Assembly (NCBI GenBank): GCA_017411405.1
Contig: JAFQQE010000011.1
Span: 1-50,097 of the forward strand
DNA length: 50,097 nt
Origin: Bacilli bacterium
Lineage (GTDB): Bacteria; Bacillota_I; Bacilli_A; RF39; UBA660
Reading direction: 5' to 3'
The notes below the pieces were generated by a model, which did not search any database, was not told the origin of the DNA, and saw only the letters and a list, made by a program, of their open reading frames with translations. Shown one piece after another: positions 32,882 to 40,903 of this stretch. Each line of letters opens with the position of its first letter. The first letter of the stretch is position 1. Both the position numbers and the translations under genes were made by a program.

Positions 32882-33811
32882 TTAAATAATAAAACTTGAT
32901 TCGTCTATGTATTTATAATTTTTTCTAAATTTTAATTCATAAACTAATTTTATTAGAGCTAAATCTTTACCTTTTGCTTCTAACATTATATCAGTATCTT
33001 TATTATATGTTTTTAATATTTCTATAAAGTTAATAAATTCTATTGAATTTATATATTCATTATGAGTTCTTTTTTCTTTTTTACTTTTAGGTGATGAATA
33101 ATGCATTTTTGGTAAAATATCTTTATATGTATTATAAATTCTTGGTATATAATATTTAATATCTTTACTACATTTATTACATAAATGATGATGATAATCT
33201 AAACACATTGGTATTTTTAAATCTTCACATAGTTTTAAAGTTTGATATACATTATATACTTTATCATCATTTTCTAATATTATTTTATTTTTTAATTCAT
33301 TATCTAATAAATTATAATTGTTTTTAAATCTCTTTATACTTTCTTTTATGCCATTAGTTTTAGAACCTATATGCATTATTATTTTATATTCTATATTAAA
33401 CATATCCATTACTATTTTTAAATTATTTAATATCTTTATACTATTTAAAACTACTGTCTCATTAATACTATTAAGTACACAATATTCATCAACATGTACA
33501 TCTACTCTCATATTATTTTTATTTATTAATTTACCAATAATAATAAACTTTTCTTTATATTTATTTAAATCAATATCAACTAAATCAATAAGTGGTATAA
33601 GTTTGGCAGTTATTCTAAAAAAGTGTAAATTATTTGTTATGTTATATTCTATTATATTTTTTAAATTATCTAAGTTAGTATTTATTATTATATTTAGTTT
33701 TTCTTCTTTAGTTTTTGTATCTAACTTTTTATAATATGTTAGAGTTGTTGTTTTAGATGATGTAGTTTCTATTATATTACTTATACATGCATATCCTAAT
33801 CTTATTTTCAT
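32882..33811 (-). CDS. uvsE: UV damage endonuclease UvdE (UvsE)
   Basis: Nicks DNA 5' of UV photoproducts and abasic sites in an alternative excision pathway. The 309-residue TIM-barrel protein begins with RLGYACISN, then has HFFRITAKLIPLID, VDVHVDEYCVLN, IIMHIGSK, ILENDD and LDYHHHLCN, the usual metal-binding His, Glu and Asp positions of UVDE. Length is normal. Such enzymes are often found in spore formers. Confidence 0.9.
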   Translation of the reverse strand: MKIRLGYACISNIIETTSSKTTTLTYYKKLDTKTKEEKLNIIINTNLDNLKNIIEYNITNNLHFFRITAKLIPLIDLVDIDLNKYKEKFIIIGKLINKNNMRVDVHVDEYCVLNSINETVVLNSIKILNNLKIVMDMFNIEYKIIMHIGSKTNGIKESIKRFKNNYNLLDNELKNKIILENDDKVYNVYQTLKLCEDLKIPMCLDYHHHLCNKCSKDIKYYIPRIYNTYKDILPKMHYSSPKSKKEKRTHNEYINSIEFINFIEILKTYNKDTDIMLEAKGKDLALIKLVYELKFRKNYKYIDESSFII

Positions 33812-33839
33812 ATTATCACATTAATATTATTTTTATATA

Positions 33840-33866
33840 GAAAAAAAATATACATAAAGTATATTT
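33840..33866 (-). terminator. Terminator of metG
   Basis: AAATATAC-TTTAT-GTATATTT followed by more T on the minus strand, beginning at the metG stop. Confidence 0.75.
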
Positions 33867-35482
33867 TATAGTCTATTAAATAAAGGTTCAATATTATCTA
33901 ATTTTTGTTTAGAGTTCACTTCTATATAATTCCAACATGGTTCATTTATATTTAAATATTTTCTTATAGTTTGAGCTGTAGTTGGCATTATTGGTTCTAT
34001 ATAGTTAGAAAGATTAGCACATACTACTGAACAAGTATACATACAATCATTGAATTTATTTATGTCTTCTTTAAATAATACCCAAGGCATTTTATCGTCA
34101 TAATACTTATTAACTTTATCTAATACTTCTAATATAACATTAGTAACTTCTTTAAATTCCATTTTTTCCATATAGAATGTTATATCTTTATAAGCACGTT
34201 CTAATATTTCTTTTATAGTTTCATCCATATTACCTTCAGGTATTTCGCTTATACCTTTAAATTTTAATGTTCTATTTATGAAGTTTCCTAATTTATTATT
34301 TACTTCATTATGTATTAATTTATAATCATCTAAAGTAAAGTTTGTATCTTTTTTTTCTGGACCATTTTTTATTAAATAGAATCTTAATGTATCTACATTT
34401 AATTCTTCTACTGCTTCTAATACTGTTAATCCTATACCTTTACTTTTTGAGAATTTTTGGTCATTAAAATTCAAGTATTCACTTGATACTATCATATCTG
34501 GTAATTTATAATTATCTTCTAATGCTAATAATAAACCAGGGAATATTATACTATGAAATGTAATATTATCTTTTCCATGTGCCATATACATGATGTCATT
34601 TTTATCTTTTTTCCACCAATTTTCATAATTTAAATTATTTCTATTACAAAAATCCATTGTTGTTGTTAAGTATCCTAATACTGCTTCTATCCAAACATAC
34701 ATTTTTTTATCTTCATAATTTGGTAATGGAATATTTACTCCCCAACTTAAGTCTCTTGTAACAGCTCTATCAGGTAATCCTTCTAATAAATACTTGCTAG
34801 TTTCGTTTTGTGCATTTTTTCTCCATTTTGTAGTATTTTCTTTAGCATATTGTTCTATATCTTTTTGTAATTTAGAAAGTGCTATATATAAATTCTTATT
34901 ATCTTTAGTAGTTGTTTTATTTCCACAATCAATACAAGTTGCACCAACTAATTCTTGTTTAGTAAATACATGTCCACAATCGCATTGATCACCTTTAGAT
35001 TCTAATGAACATTCTGGACAAATTAGTTTTAATTCTCTATCTGCAACAAATTTATTACAAGTTTCACAATAATTATCTTCTTCAACTTTTTCAAAAATAT
35101 AACCGTTATCATACATTTTTTTAAATAAATCTTCTACAGTATTTTTATGAAATTCACTTTCTGTTTTAGAATATAAATTATAAGAAAAATTCATTTTGTT
35201 AAAAGATTCTACAAATTCTTCATGATATCTTTCTGCTATACTTGCTGCAGTAACACCTTCTTTTTTAGCTCTTTCTGTAATAGGTGTTCCATGGCAATCT
35301 GTTCCTGATACATAAATAACATTATCATTTTTTAATCTATGGTAACGTGCTAAAATATCACCTGGTAAAAGACTTGATATATGTCCTAAATGTAAACTAC
35401 TATTAGCATAAGGCCAAGCTCCTCCAATAAGAATATTTCTACCAGTTTCATTAATTTTAATTTCATTATAAATTTCTTTCAT
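33866..35482 (-). CDS. metG: Methionyl-tRNA synthetase
   Basis: Charges initiator and elongator tRNA-Met. HLGH (HIGH) lies in ANSSLHLGHISSLLPGD and the KMSKS equivalent is FSKSKGIG. The connective peptide has four CxxC-type pairs (CETC, CPEC, CDCG, CIDC), the double zinc-knuckle form, and WIEAVLGYLTTT is the methionine-pocket region. At 538 residues it ends after the anticodon-binding helical domain, without the C-terminal tRNA-binding dimerisation domain of Bacillus MetS. The ATG at 35482 with GGTGG is preferred; a GTG at 35500 would add six residues. Confidence 0.95.
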   Translation of the reverse strand: MKEIYNEIKINETGRNILIGGAWPYANSSLHLGHISSLLPGDILARYHRLKNDNVIYVSGTDCHGTPITERAKKEGVTAASIAERYHEEFVESFNKMNFSYNLYSKTESEFHKNTVEDLFKKMYDNGYIFEKVEEDNYCETCNKFVADRELKLICPECSLESKGDQCDCGHVFTKQELVGATCIDCGNKTTTKDNKNLYIALSKLQKDIEQYAKENTTKWRKNAQNETSKYLLEGLPDRAVTRDLSWGVNIPLPNYEDKKMYVWIEAVLGYLTTTMDFCNRNNLNYENWWKKDKNDIMYMAHGKDNITFHSIIFPGLLLALEDNYKLPDMIVSSEYLNFNDQKFSKSKGIGLTVLEAVEELNVDTLRFYLIKNGPEKKDTNFTLDDYKLIHNEVNNKLGNFINRTLKFKGISEIPEGNMDETIKEILERAYKDITFYMEKMEFKEVTNVILEVLDKVNKYYDDKMPWVLFKEDINKFNDCMYTCSVVCANLSNYIEPIMPTTAQTIRKYLNINEPCWNYIEVNSKQKLDNIEPLFNRL

Positions 35483-35589
35483 AATCCACCAAACTTTCAC
35501 TATTAATTATATATTATAATCTATATTTATTCAATTATAGATTTATTAGAATAAGTTAATTTATAATAACATAATTATTTTATTTTGTA

Positions 35590-35617
35590 AAACAAAATAG
35601 TTCTTTTAGAACTATCT
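35590..35617 (-). terminator. Terminator of the metallophosphoesterase gene
   Basis: ATAGTTC-TAAAA-GAACTAT followed by TTTGTTTT on the minus strand, directly after the stop at 35617. Confidence 0.82.
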
Positions 35618-37602
35618 TATTTAATAACTAATTTCTTTACTTTATTTTTATCTTTTCCTGCTTCATCTAACACGTTAGTACATACAATTTCTTCAGGTTC
35701 AAAGTATTGTATATTACCAAATTTATCTGAATAGATATCCAAGAAATATCCACTCATTGCATTTGATAAAATTTGTTTATGTTGAAATTGTGTTGTATCA
35801 CAACAACTTCCTACTGCTATTGCTCTAACATTTCTATAAACAAATGCATAACTTTTATGATAATGTCCTGTTAATAAAATTTTTGGTTTATTACCCGACT
35901 CTAACAATTCAATTCTTTTTTGCATTTGATAAGAATACGCTTTACTACTCCCACCACCTGGATGATCTAACATAATTTTAATTTTATTAATATTTATGTT
36001 GGCAAAATCTTGTCCTAAGTATTCCATATCCTTTCTACATTTTGGTATCCAAAATCCTGCTGTTGCTTGGTCATTTTTATAGTGTGTTTCATCATGGCTT
36101 CCTAGTATAAATTTTGTAGTTATACCATTTACTTTCGGATACATATCGACAACATAACCAATTTGTTCATCAAATCCATGTAAGAATTGTTGTCTAGGTT
36201 GTTCTGCTCTATTAGTATAATTGCCATCTACTAAATCTCCACAATGCAAAACTGTCGTAATTCCTCTTTTATGTGCTTCTTCATATAATTCATTCAAAAA
36301 ATGTAATTGTTGATGTATATTACCTAAATGTGTATCAGAAACTACACATAATTCTGTATGTACTAATTCATCTAATGGTACTTTACTAGTTTTTGAAATT
36401 AATTTTGAAGGTAACTTTTCAAATACTTCTTTGCCATCTTTAATTACTATATTAATTTCTTTATCATATATTCTACATAGTTCTAATATACCCATCAATT
36501 CTTTTCTATTACAATGAAATTTTTCCATAAATTCTTCTATAGGCATATCATTTTTCATATATTTATATATTTTAGATATATATTCAATTGTTGTATCTTT
36601 TATTTCTTCTTTAACTTTAGTTGTTGTTTTTACATTAGTTGTATATTTTTTATTTTTATAATCATTTTTATCAGTGTTATAGTAAACAGAATCTATTGCT
36701 TTAATACTTTTTAAATTTCCTTTTTCATCAGTTTTAACAGTTACATACCATGCACCTATTGTATTTGCATATCTTTTTTCATTCATTTCCTCTGTAGTAG
36801 CACATACGCTTGGTACAGAAATACATGCAACTCCCCTATGATTGAATTTTTCCATTTGTAATAATCCACCATATAATAGTATATCTGGTTTATCTTCACT
36901 TCTGTATGAATCAATTTGTTGTTGTGGTCTATATGATACTGTATATGTTTTAGCTAATTTAGGATTAAATACTTGCATTTTAACGTTATCTATAAAAACA
37001 TTACTTGATGTTTGTCCTAAATATATTAAGTCTTGTCGATTATTAGTTATTCTTCTACCTATATTTACATTATTAAAAGTTAAATGTTTTTGATCTTTTG
37101 CTCCTGTTATAAAATAAGTTTTTATTTTATCATATTTTGGATAGTTTTTTGTTATATAGTCAACTTGTATTTGAGAATCATCTAAAAATGTTGTTTCAGA
37201 ATATTCGTTATTACTAGGATATAATCCTTCTGTTATATTTCCACAATGTATAACTGTATTATATCCTAATTCACTCGCTTTTTGGTATATGTCATTTAGT
37301 ATTGATAATTGTTGAGATTTAGAACCTATTCTAGTATCAGATATTGCAACAAATTTAAATTCATTATTTTCATCAGTTTTAAATGTTGTTTCATTTTTTA
37401 TATTTTCTTTTTCTCCCAAGTTATATAAATACATATCATCATCGTGTTTTTTTATTAATATATTAGTTCCATCATTTCTCAATTCCCTAACTAACCCTAA
37501 AACTTCATATTCAGGTATTTCTAATTCTTTACATAAAGTTGATAACGATATTTCTTTTTCTGTTAAACTTTTTAGTTTTGTTATTATTTCTTCTGTTTCC
37601 AT
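35617..37602 (-). CDS. Double metallophosphoesterase with paired helix-turn-helix modules
   Basis: A 661-residue protein made of two units, each a short winged-helix-like segment followed by a calcineurin-like phosphoesterase domain. In the C-terminal unit (from about 340) all metal motifs are intact: VSDTHLGN, HCGDLVDGN, GSHDE, LTGHYHKS. In the N-terminal unit they are degraded: ISDTRIGS (88-93), HCGNITEG, GAKDQ and YGGLLQ, so it is probably inactive. The helix-turn-helix segments (ISLSTLCKELEIPEYEVLGL; MPIEEFMEKFHCNRKELMGI) suggest nucleic-acid binding. It may act on DNA or RNA, but the substrate is unknown. A leader frame and terminator precede it. Confidence 0.82.
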   Translation of the reverse strand: METEEIITKLKSLTEKEISLSTLCKELEIPEYEVLGLVRELRNDGTNILIKKHDDDMYLYNLGEKENIKNETTFKTDENNEFKFVAISDTRIGSKSQQLSILNDIYQKASELGYNTVIHCGNITEGLYPSNNEYSETTFLDDSQIQVDYITKNYPKYDKIKTYFITGAKDQKHLTFNNVNIGRRITNNRQDLIYLGQTSSNVFIDNVKMQVFNPKLAKTYTVSYRPQQQIDSYRSEDKPDILLYGGLLQMEKFNHRGVACISVPSVCATTEEMNEKRYANTIGAWYVTVKTDEKGNLKSIKAIDSVYYNTDKNDYKNKKYTTNVKTTTKVKEEIKDTTIEYISKIYKYMKNDMPIEEFMEKFHCNRKELMGILELCRIYDKEINIVIKDGKEVFEKLPSKLISKTSKVPLDELVHTELCVVSDTHLGNIHQQLHFLNELYEEAHKRGITTVLHCGDLVDGNYTNRAEQPRQQFLHGFDEQIGYVVDMYPKVNGITTKFILGSHDETHYKNDQATAGFWIPKCRKDMEYLGQDFANININKIKIMLDHPGGGSSKAYSYQMQKRIELLESGNKPKILLTGHYHKSYAFVYRNVRAIAVGSCCDTTQFQHKQILSNAMSGYFLDIYSDKFGNIQYFEPEEIVCTNVLDEAGKDKNKVKKLVIK

Positions 37603-37612
37603 TTTACCTCCA

Positions 37613-37710
37613 AAAAAAAGAGGGTGAACCTATATATTACACTCTCTTATATAATTAATGGAAGTATAAATTAATTTATTATTTGTTGTTGTTATCATAT
37701 TTACACTTCC
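37613..37710 (-). promoter_or_regulatory. Leader with hairpin and terminator (candidate attenuator)
   Basis: On the minus strand GGAAGTGTAAAT (37699-37710) can pair with ATTTATACTTCC (37660-37671) over 12 positions, hiding the ribosome binding site of a short leader frame. Further on, GAGAGTG and CACCCTC (around 37620-37648) form a stem followed by TTTTTTTT, then immediately GGAGG and the metallophosphoesterase ATG. A terminator wedged against the ribosome binding site of the downstream gene fits attenuation. It could also simply end transcription of the upstream genes. Confidence 0.5.
37630..37698 (-). CDS. Candidate 22-residue leader peptide
   Basis: Starts ATG at 37696-37698 after AGGAAGTG and reads MITTTNNKLIYTSINYIREC then N-I and TAG. 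It ends inside the arm of the terminator upstream of the metallophosphoesterase gene, so a translating ribosome could interfere with that hairpin. Three threonine and two asparagine codons lie at positions 3-7. Translation is not proven. Confidence 0.35.
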   Translation of the reverse strand: MITTTNNKLIYTSINYIRECNI

Positions 37711-37733
37711 TATCTTAAATAAAGTATATCATT

Positions 37734-38327
37734 TTATATTTTTTTTAACAATATCTTTTTTCTATTATTTACATATTCTTCTAATAATAAATTCCCTAAT
37801 TCATTCCAATTATTAACTCTTATTATTTCTTTATCTTTTAATTCTTTATCACTTATTTTTTTATTATGATATGCTGTAAATAATATCTTTGTTTTAGCAT
37901 CTAATATATTCTCTATTTTGTCATCAATTTTTATATCACAATTAATTAAAGATTTATTACATGCAAATATAAAATTTTTAGGATTTATAAAATCTAATTC
38001 ACGATATAAGAACTCATATTTATTCTTTAAATTATCTCCTGCAAATTCTTTTATTTCTTTCCAAACGTAATCTGTACATATATATATTTCATAATGTTCA
38101 TTTAATTTTTTTAATACTTCATAACAATCAGGTAAAAGTGTAGATTTTTTATAAAGATTCATATATTTAAATTTATTAAAAAAATCTTCTTTTTTATCAC
38201 CTAATACATCTTGTAGATAAAAACCAACGTTATCAAAATCAATTTTTTCTCCTACATACTCTTCTATTATTTCAAAAAAATCTGTATCTGTTAAAACATT
38301 ATCCATATCAATCATTACTTTTTTCAT
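37734..38327 (-). CDS. 5'(3')-deoxyribonucleotidase-like HAD phosphatase (NT5C family)
   Basis: A 197-residue HAD-fold protein. The nucleophile loop is IDMDNVLTD, with Asp at DxD positions; later motifs are CTDYVWK (motif II Thr) and CDIKIDDKIENI (motif IV acidic pair). The layout matches the NT5C family that dephosphorylates deoxyribonucleoside monophosphates, helping keep dNTP pools balanced. It follows the YunG-Ada gene by one base and is likely co-transcribed with it. Confidence 0.82.
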   Translation of the reverse strand: MKKVMIDMDNVLTDTDFFEIIEEYVGEKIDFDNVGFYLQDVLGDKKEDFFNKFKYMNLYKKSTLLPDCYEVLKKLNEHYEIYICTDYVWKEIKEFAGDNLKNKYEFLYRELDFINPKNFIFACNKSLINCDIKIDDKIENILDAKTKILFTAYHNKKISDKELKDKEIIRVNNWNELGNLLLEEYVNNRKKILLKKI

Positions 38328-38328
38328 A

Positions 38329-38955
38329 TTATTTATCTCTTTCTTTATTTTTCCATATTATATATTCTTTTTTCATACATTTAGCACATGGTCTATAATT
38401 ATTTTTTTTAGCAATTTCTTCATTTTCAAAGAAAACTCTATTATTTACATAATATCCTTTATTTATCCAACTTATAGCATTAGCACAATCTAATTTACCA
38501 TATATTTTTAATTTTTTATTACCTGCTATTGTTCCTGGGATTTTGGATAGATATATATTTCCATTAGAATCTAATAATTTGTATTCTTTAGTTCCGTATT
38601 TAATAAAATTTTTCTTTACATTATTAAGTAGAATTAAATATCTATTTTTTGTATCACAATTAGATAAAATATATTCTACATCCCTTTCTTCACTTGTTTT
38701 ATAAAATGGTGGAATTTCAAATTGTTCTTTAGTCAAATCTATTATTTCATCATTAATTAAATTATAATAATGACTTCCTGTAACTGATTCGCATCTCATT
38801 ATTTTGCCACCTAAAAACATATTTACAATTAATGCAGTAATTGCGCATTGTCCTATTGCTTTATTAGAATTTGTCCACATACTTTGTAAATTTGGATAAC
38901 ATGTTTCTTTAGACCACGATAATTTAATAATATTAATTAATTCATCTTTTATCAT
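38329..38955 (-). CDS. YunG-like protein fused to an Ada-type zinc domain
   Basis: A 208-residue two-domain protein. Residues 1-105 carry WSKETCYPNLQSMW, then GQCAITALIVNMFLGGKIMR and GSHYYN, the Cys/His arrangement of the YunG papain/transglutaminase-like family. Residues about 145-205 (GKLDCANAISWINKGYYVNN...VFF, then YRPCAKCMKKEY) match the Ada metal-binding domain with its cysteines, which in Ada scavenges methyl phosphotriesters on DNA. The combination suggests DNA-associated processing or repair, but the reaction is unknown. It is next to a deoxynucleotidase. Confidence 0.75.
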   Translation of the reverse strand: MIKDELINIIKLSWSKETCYPNLQSMWTNSNKAIGQCAITALIVNMFLGGKIMRCESVTGSHYYNLINDEIIDLTKEQFEIPPFYKTSEERDVEYILSNCDTKNRYLILLNNVKKNFIKYGTKEYKLLDSNGNIYLSKIPGTIAGNKKLKIYGKLDCANAISWINKGYYVNNRVFFENEEIAKKNNYRPCAKCMKKEYIIWKNKERDK

Positions 38956-39083
38956 AATTCATCACAGATTTATTCTATCATTAAGAAAAGTATATATCAA
39001 TATTATTATTAGTAACATTTTTTATAAAAATAAAACTAATTTAGTAATAATTTAAATAATCTCTCTTATATTTGGTAATGGCA

Positions 39084-39117
39084 ATAAAAAAATGACACTC
39101 TTTTTCTGCCGAGTGTC
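39084..39117 (-). terminator. Terminator beyond the 39220 gene
   Basis: GACACTC and GAGTGTC form a 7-base stem with a 10-base loop followed by ATTTTTTTATT on the minus strand, about 100 bases after the stop at 39220. The rest of 38956-39219 is AT-rich spacer in which I see no gene. Confidence 0.72.
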
Positions 39118-39219
39118 TAAACTAATTATAATTAGAGACAATGTTCACTTTCAAAATTAAAACTTGTTCTTTTTATTTAATGTATATTTTCAATAAATAA
39201 CATAAATTAATATCAAAAA

Positions 39220-39858
39220 TTATAAACCAAAAAATCCATTATCAATAATTTTATCACAATTATATTTTAATGTTTTTATATTTTTACTCATAGCATTAGT
39301 AATATTCATGATTTGGTCTTGTTGTTCAAATTGAGATTTTCTATAAAAAGATTCATAAGTTCTAATATTTTTTAATTCTTCATAATTTTCTATTTCTCTA
39401 TATAACACTTTTAATATATCACTATATTTTTGTTCTAATATAGATAATTTAAGAATTAAATATTTTAATATCTTATATATTTCTTTTTTGTTTTCATAAA
39501 TATCAATTAATTCACTTGCTTGATATTTGCAATAATATAAAGAATAATTATTATTTATATTATAAGTTCTTTTTACATAATTTTTAATATTATCTATTAT
39601 ATATAGATGGTTTTTTATTTTATTTTTATAATTATCTTTATTTATAAACTTTTTATATTTTTTATGATTATAAAATAATTCTATAGTTTTTTCTATTATA
39701 TTATTTTTTTCTTTGTTATAATCTTCATTTATTATGTTTAAAATATTGTTTATATCATTTTCAGTTAAAACGTCTAAATCTTTTATTTTTTCTTTCACAT
39801 AACTTTTATAACTATCTTGTTTTATTTTATAAATTTTTCTATGTGTTTCTAAATCCAT
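39220..39858 (-). CDS. Hypothetical helical protein
   Basis: A 212-residue Lys/Asn/Tyr-rich protein that I do not recognise. It appears almost wholly helical with coiled-coil stretches (YKSYVKEKIKDLDVLTENDI; KLSILEQKYSDILKVLYREI), no signal or membrane segment, and no cysteine pairs. GGAGG lies nine bases before the ATG; TATAAT upstream with a distant TTGATA could be its promoter. It lies at the border of the accessory region. Confidence 0.65.
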   Translation of the reverse strand: MDLETHRKIYKIKQDSYKSYVKEKIKDLDVLTENDINNILNIINEDYNKEKNNIIEKTIELFYNHKKYKKFINKDNYKNKIKNHLYIIDNIKNYVKRTYNINNNYSLYYCKYQASELIDIYENKKEIYKILKYLILKLSILEQKYSDILKVLYREIENYEELKNIRTYESFYRKSQFEQQDQIMNITNAMSKNIKTLKYNCDKIIDNGFFGL

Positions 39859-39951
39859 TCAAAACCTCCATTTGTATTTAATAATTTATCTGTTAATTTA
39901 ATTATACTATATTTTTAGTAAATTGTATCAAATAATAAAAAAATAGTAGAA

Positions 39952-40119
39952 ATGTCTGATTTATTCATTGCTTGTCCTGGATTACGTAACGTTGAAAATG
40001 ATAGAGATTCTAAATTTGTTTCATTAGATAAAGAAATATTCAAAAAATTCATGTTAGGTAATATAACTATAAATGAATTAATAGAAGAAAATAATCAAAA
40101 AAAACTAATAAAAAAATAA
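39952..40119 (+). CDS. Orphan 55-residue frame, possibly a gene remnant
   Basis: Plus-strand frame reading MSDLFIACPGLRNVENDRDS and continuing with KEIFKKFMLGNITINELIEE to TAA. It has well-formed protein-like composition, but the ATG has no ribosome binding site and the frame remains open a further ten codons upstream before meeting a stop. This fits the C-terminal end of a larger lost gene better than an intact small gene. I do not recognise the family. Confidence 0.4.
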   Translation: MSDLFIACPGLRNVENDRDSKFVSLDKEIFKKFMLGNITINELIEENNQKKLIKK

Positions 40120-40185
40120 TTACTATTTATGGCAATTAAAAAAATATAATTTTGCTTGTCTCTATGGACTTGCTTAATTATGTTA

Positions 40186-40248
40186 AATAAAGGATTCCAA
40201 AGGTCTCCTTTGGCACAATATCGTTATTGGCTCTGCCAATAGCGTAGT
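40186..40248. repeat. Pair of hairpins with TCT loops
   Basis: Two adjacent perfect or near-perfect stem-loops, CCAAAGG-TCT-CCTTTGG and TTATTGGC-TCT-GCCAATAG. They are richer in G/C than the surroundings and share a TCT loop. No open frame covers them. They resemble short repetitive extragenic palindromes or a small structured RNA; no second copy is seen in this window. The rest of 40120-40308 is AT-rich spacer. Confidence 0.5.
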
Positions 40249-40309
40249 GTGTTATTAAAATGACAATTTTAGTTAATATAATATATAAATAATTTTATAT
40301 TAATTATAA

Positions 40310-40338
40310 TTGTATAGCATTAAAAGATTTGATATAAT
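40310..40338 (+). promoter_or_regulatory. Promoter of the hydrophobic peptide gene
   Basis: TTGTAT (40310-40315), a 17-base spacer and TATAAT (40333-40338) on the plus strand. The transcript would begin near 40345, leaving a leader of about 58 bases before the peptide ATG. Confidence 0.7.
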
Positions 40339-40402
40339 TTTTATAGGAACATTTAATAGTTGGGTGATTGCCGAATTCTTAATAAAGGAAGGAGGCGATA
40401 AT

Positions 40403-40486
40403 ATGTTTAAAAAAGATTTACTAATCTTTTCATTAATCATACTTATCTTCCTACTAGTATTATTACTATTTGTAGTATTGATATGA
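40403..40486 (+). CDS. 27-residue hydrophobic peptide, candidate type I toxin
   Basis: A short frame MFKKDLLIFSLIILIFLLVL plus LLFVVLI: basic start and one continuous membrane helix, the form of type I toxins such as the Fst/Ldr/TxpA groups. An AAGGAGG site gives strong translation potential. The mRNA leader (TTGGGTGATT) is complementary to the 3' hairpin arm (AATCACCTAA), so folding back could hide the leader, as in several type I systems. A convergent promoter downstream could make an antisense RNA across the 3' end. No homologue is recognised by eye. Confidence 0.62.
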   Translation: MFKKDLLIFSLIILIFLLVLLLFVVLI

Positions 40487-40489
40487 AAA

Positions 40490-40634
40490 GAAAATCACCT
40501 AACTCAGCTTTGAATTAGGTGATACCAAAAATATATGGCAACACTCAACAAGCAAATATTAAGTGTTCCTTTTTTATTATATGAAGTTTCCTTCATCTAT
40601 ATACATAATAACATAAAAACGACTTATTTTCAAG
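40490..40634 (-). ncRNA. Candidate antisense RNA opposing the peptide mRNA
   Basis: On the minus strand TTGAAA (about 40629-40634), 17 bases and TATTAT (about 40606-40611) form a promoter. The predicted RNA begins near 40600 with a hairpin ATGAAG-GAAA-CTTCAT (GNRA loop). It then crosses the mRNA terminator arms AACACT/AGTGTT and ends at ATCACCTAA/TTAGGTGAT followed by TTTTCTTTT near 40488. That gives about 110 nucleotides overlapping the 3' untranslated part of the peptide mRNA. It is predicted only; the -35 lies inside another hairpin. Confidence 0.45.
40544..40575 (+). terminator. Terminator of the hydrophobic peptide mRNA
   Basis: AACACT and AGTGTT form a 6-base stem with a 16-base loop followed by CCTTTTTTATT on the plus strand. 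Confidence 0.6.
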
Positions 40635-40654
40635 TCGTTTTATATTTAAACTCG

Positions 40655-40685
40655 AAAAGTTCGAGTTTGATATCAACCTGGTGCC
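40655..40685. repeat. att-like repeat, copy A (distal)
   Basis: 31-bp sequence (core GATATCAACCTGGTGCC) that repeats at 42000-42030 with one difference and at 44037-44067 with three. It ends in the 3' terminus of tRNA-Leu (TGGTGCC = reverse of GGCACCA). A terminator-like hairpin lies beside it (AACGACTT/AAGTCGTT at about 40618-40640), as expected for the displaced original downstream flank of the tRNA gene. Confidence 0.75.
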
Positions 40686-40903
40686 ATAAATACGCATATT
40701 TACAACTATTCATTAAAGTAGTGAGAATTATCTCAACTTCTATATCTATTATAATTTAAACTATTACTTTTTACAATATGAAAAAGACCTAGGGCTTCTA
40801 AAGTTTCCTAGGCACATCTCGTTAAATAATATATCACATTATATTGTAATTAATCAATAATTTTTAATTGTTTTTCTTATTATTTACTTATATTCTCTTT
40901 ATA

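Noticed and set aside
35483-35589. T-box or SAM riboswitch upstream of metG
   Set aside because: Only about 100 AT-rich bases lie there, with no conserved elements beyond the neighbouring terminator.
40641-40685. AAACTCGAA/TTCGAGTTT hairpin near 40650 as an independent terminator
   Set aside because: It lacks a T-run and is part of the att-like repeat found in three copies; the adjacent AACGACTT/AAGTCGTT hairpin is the better terminator.
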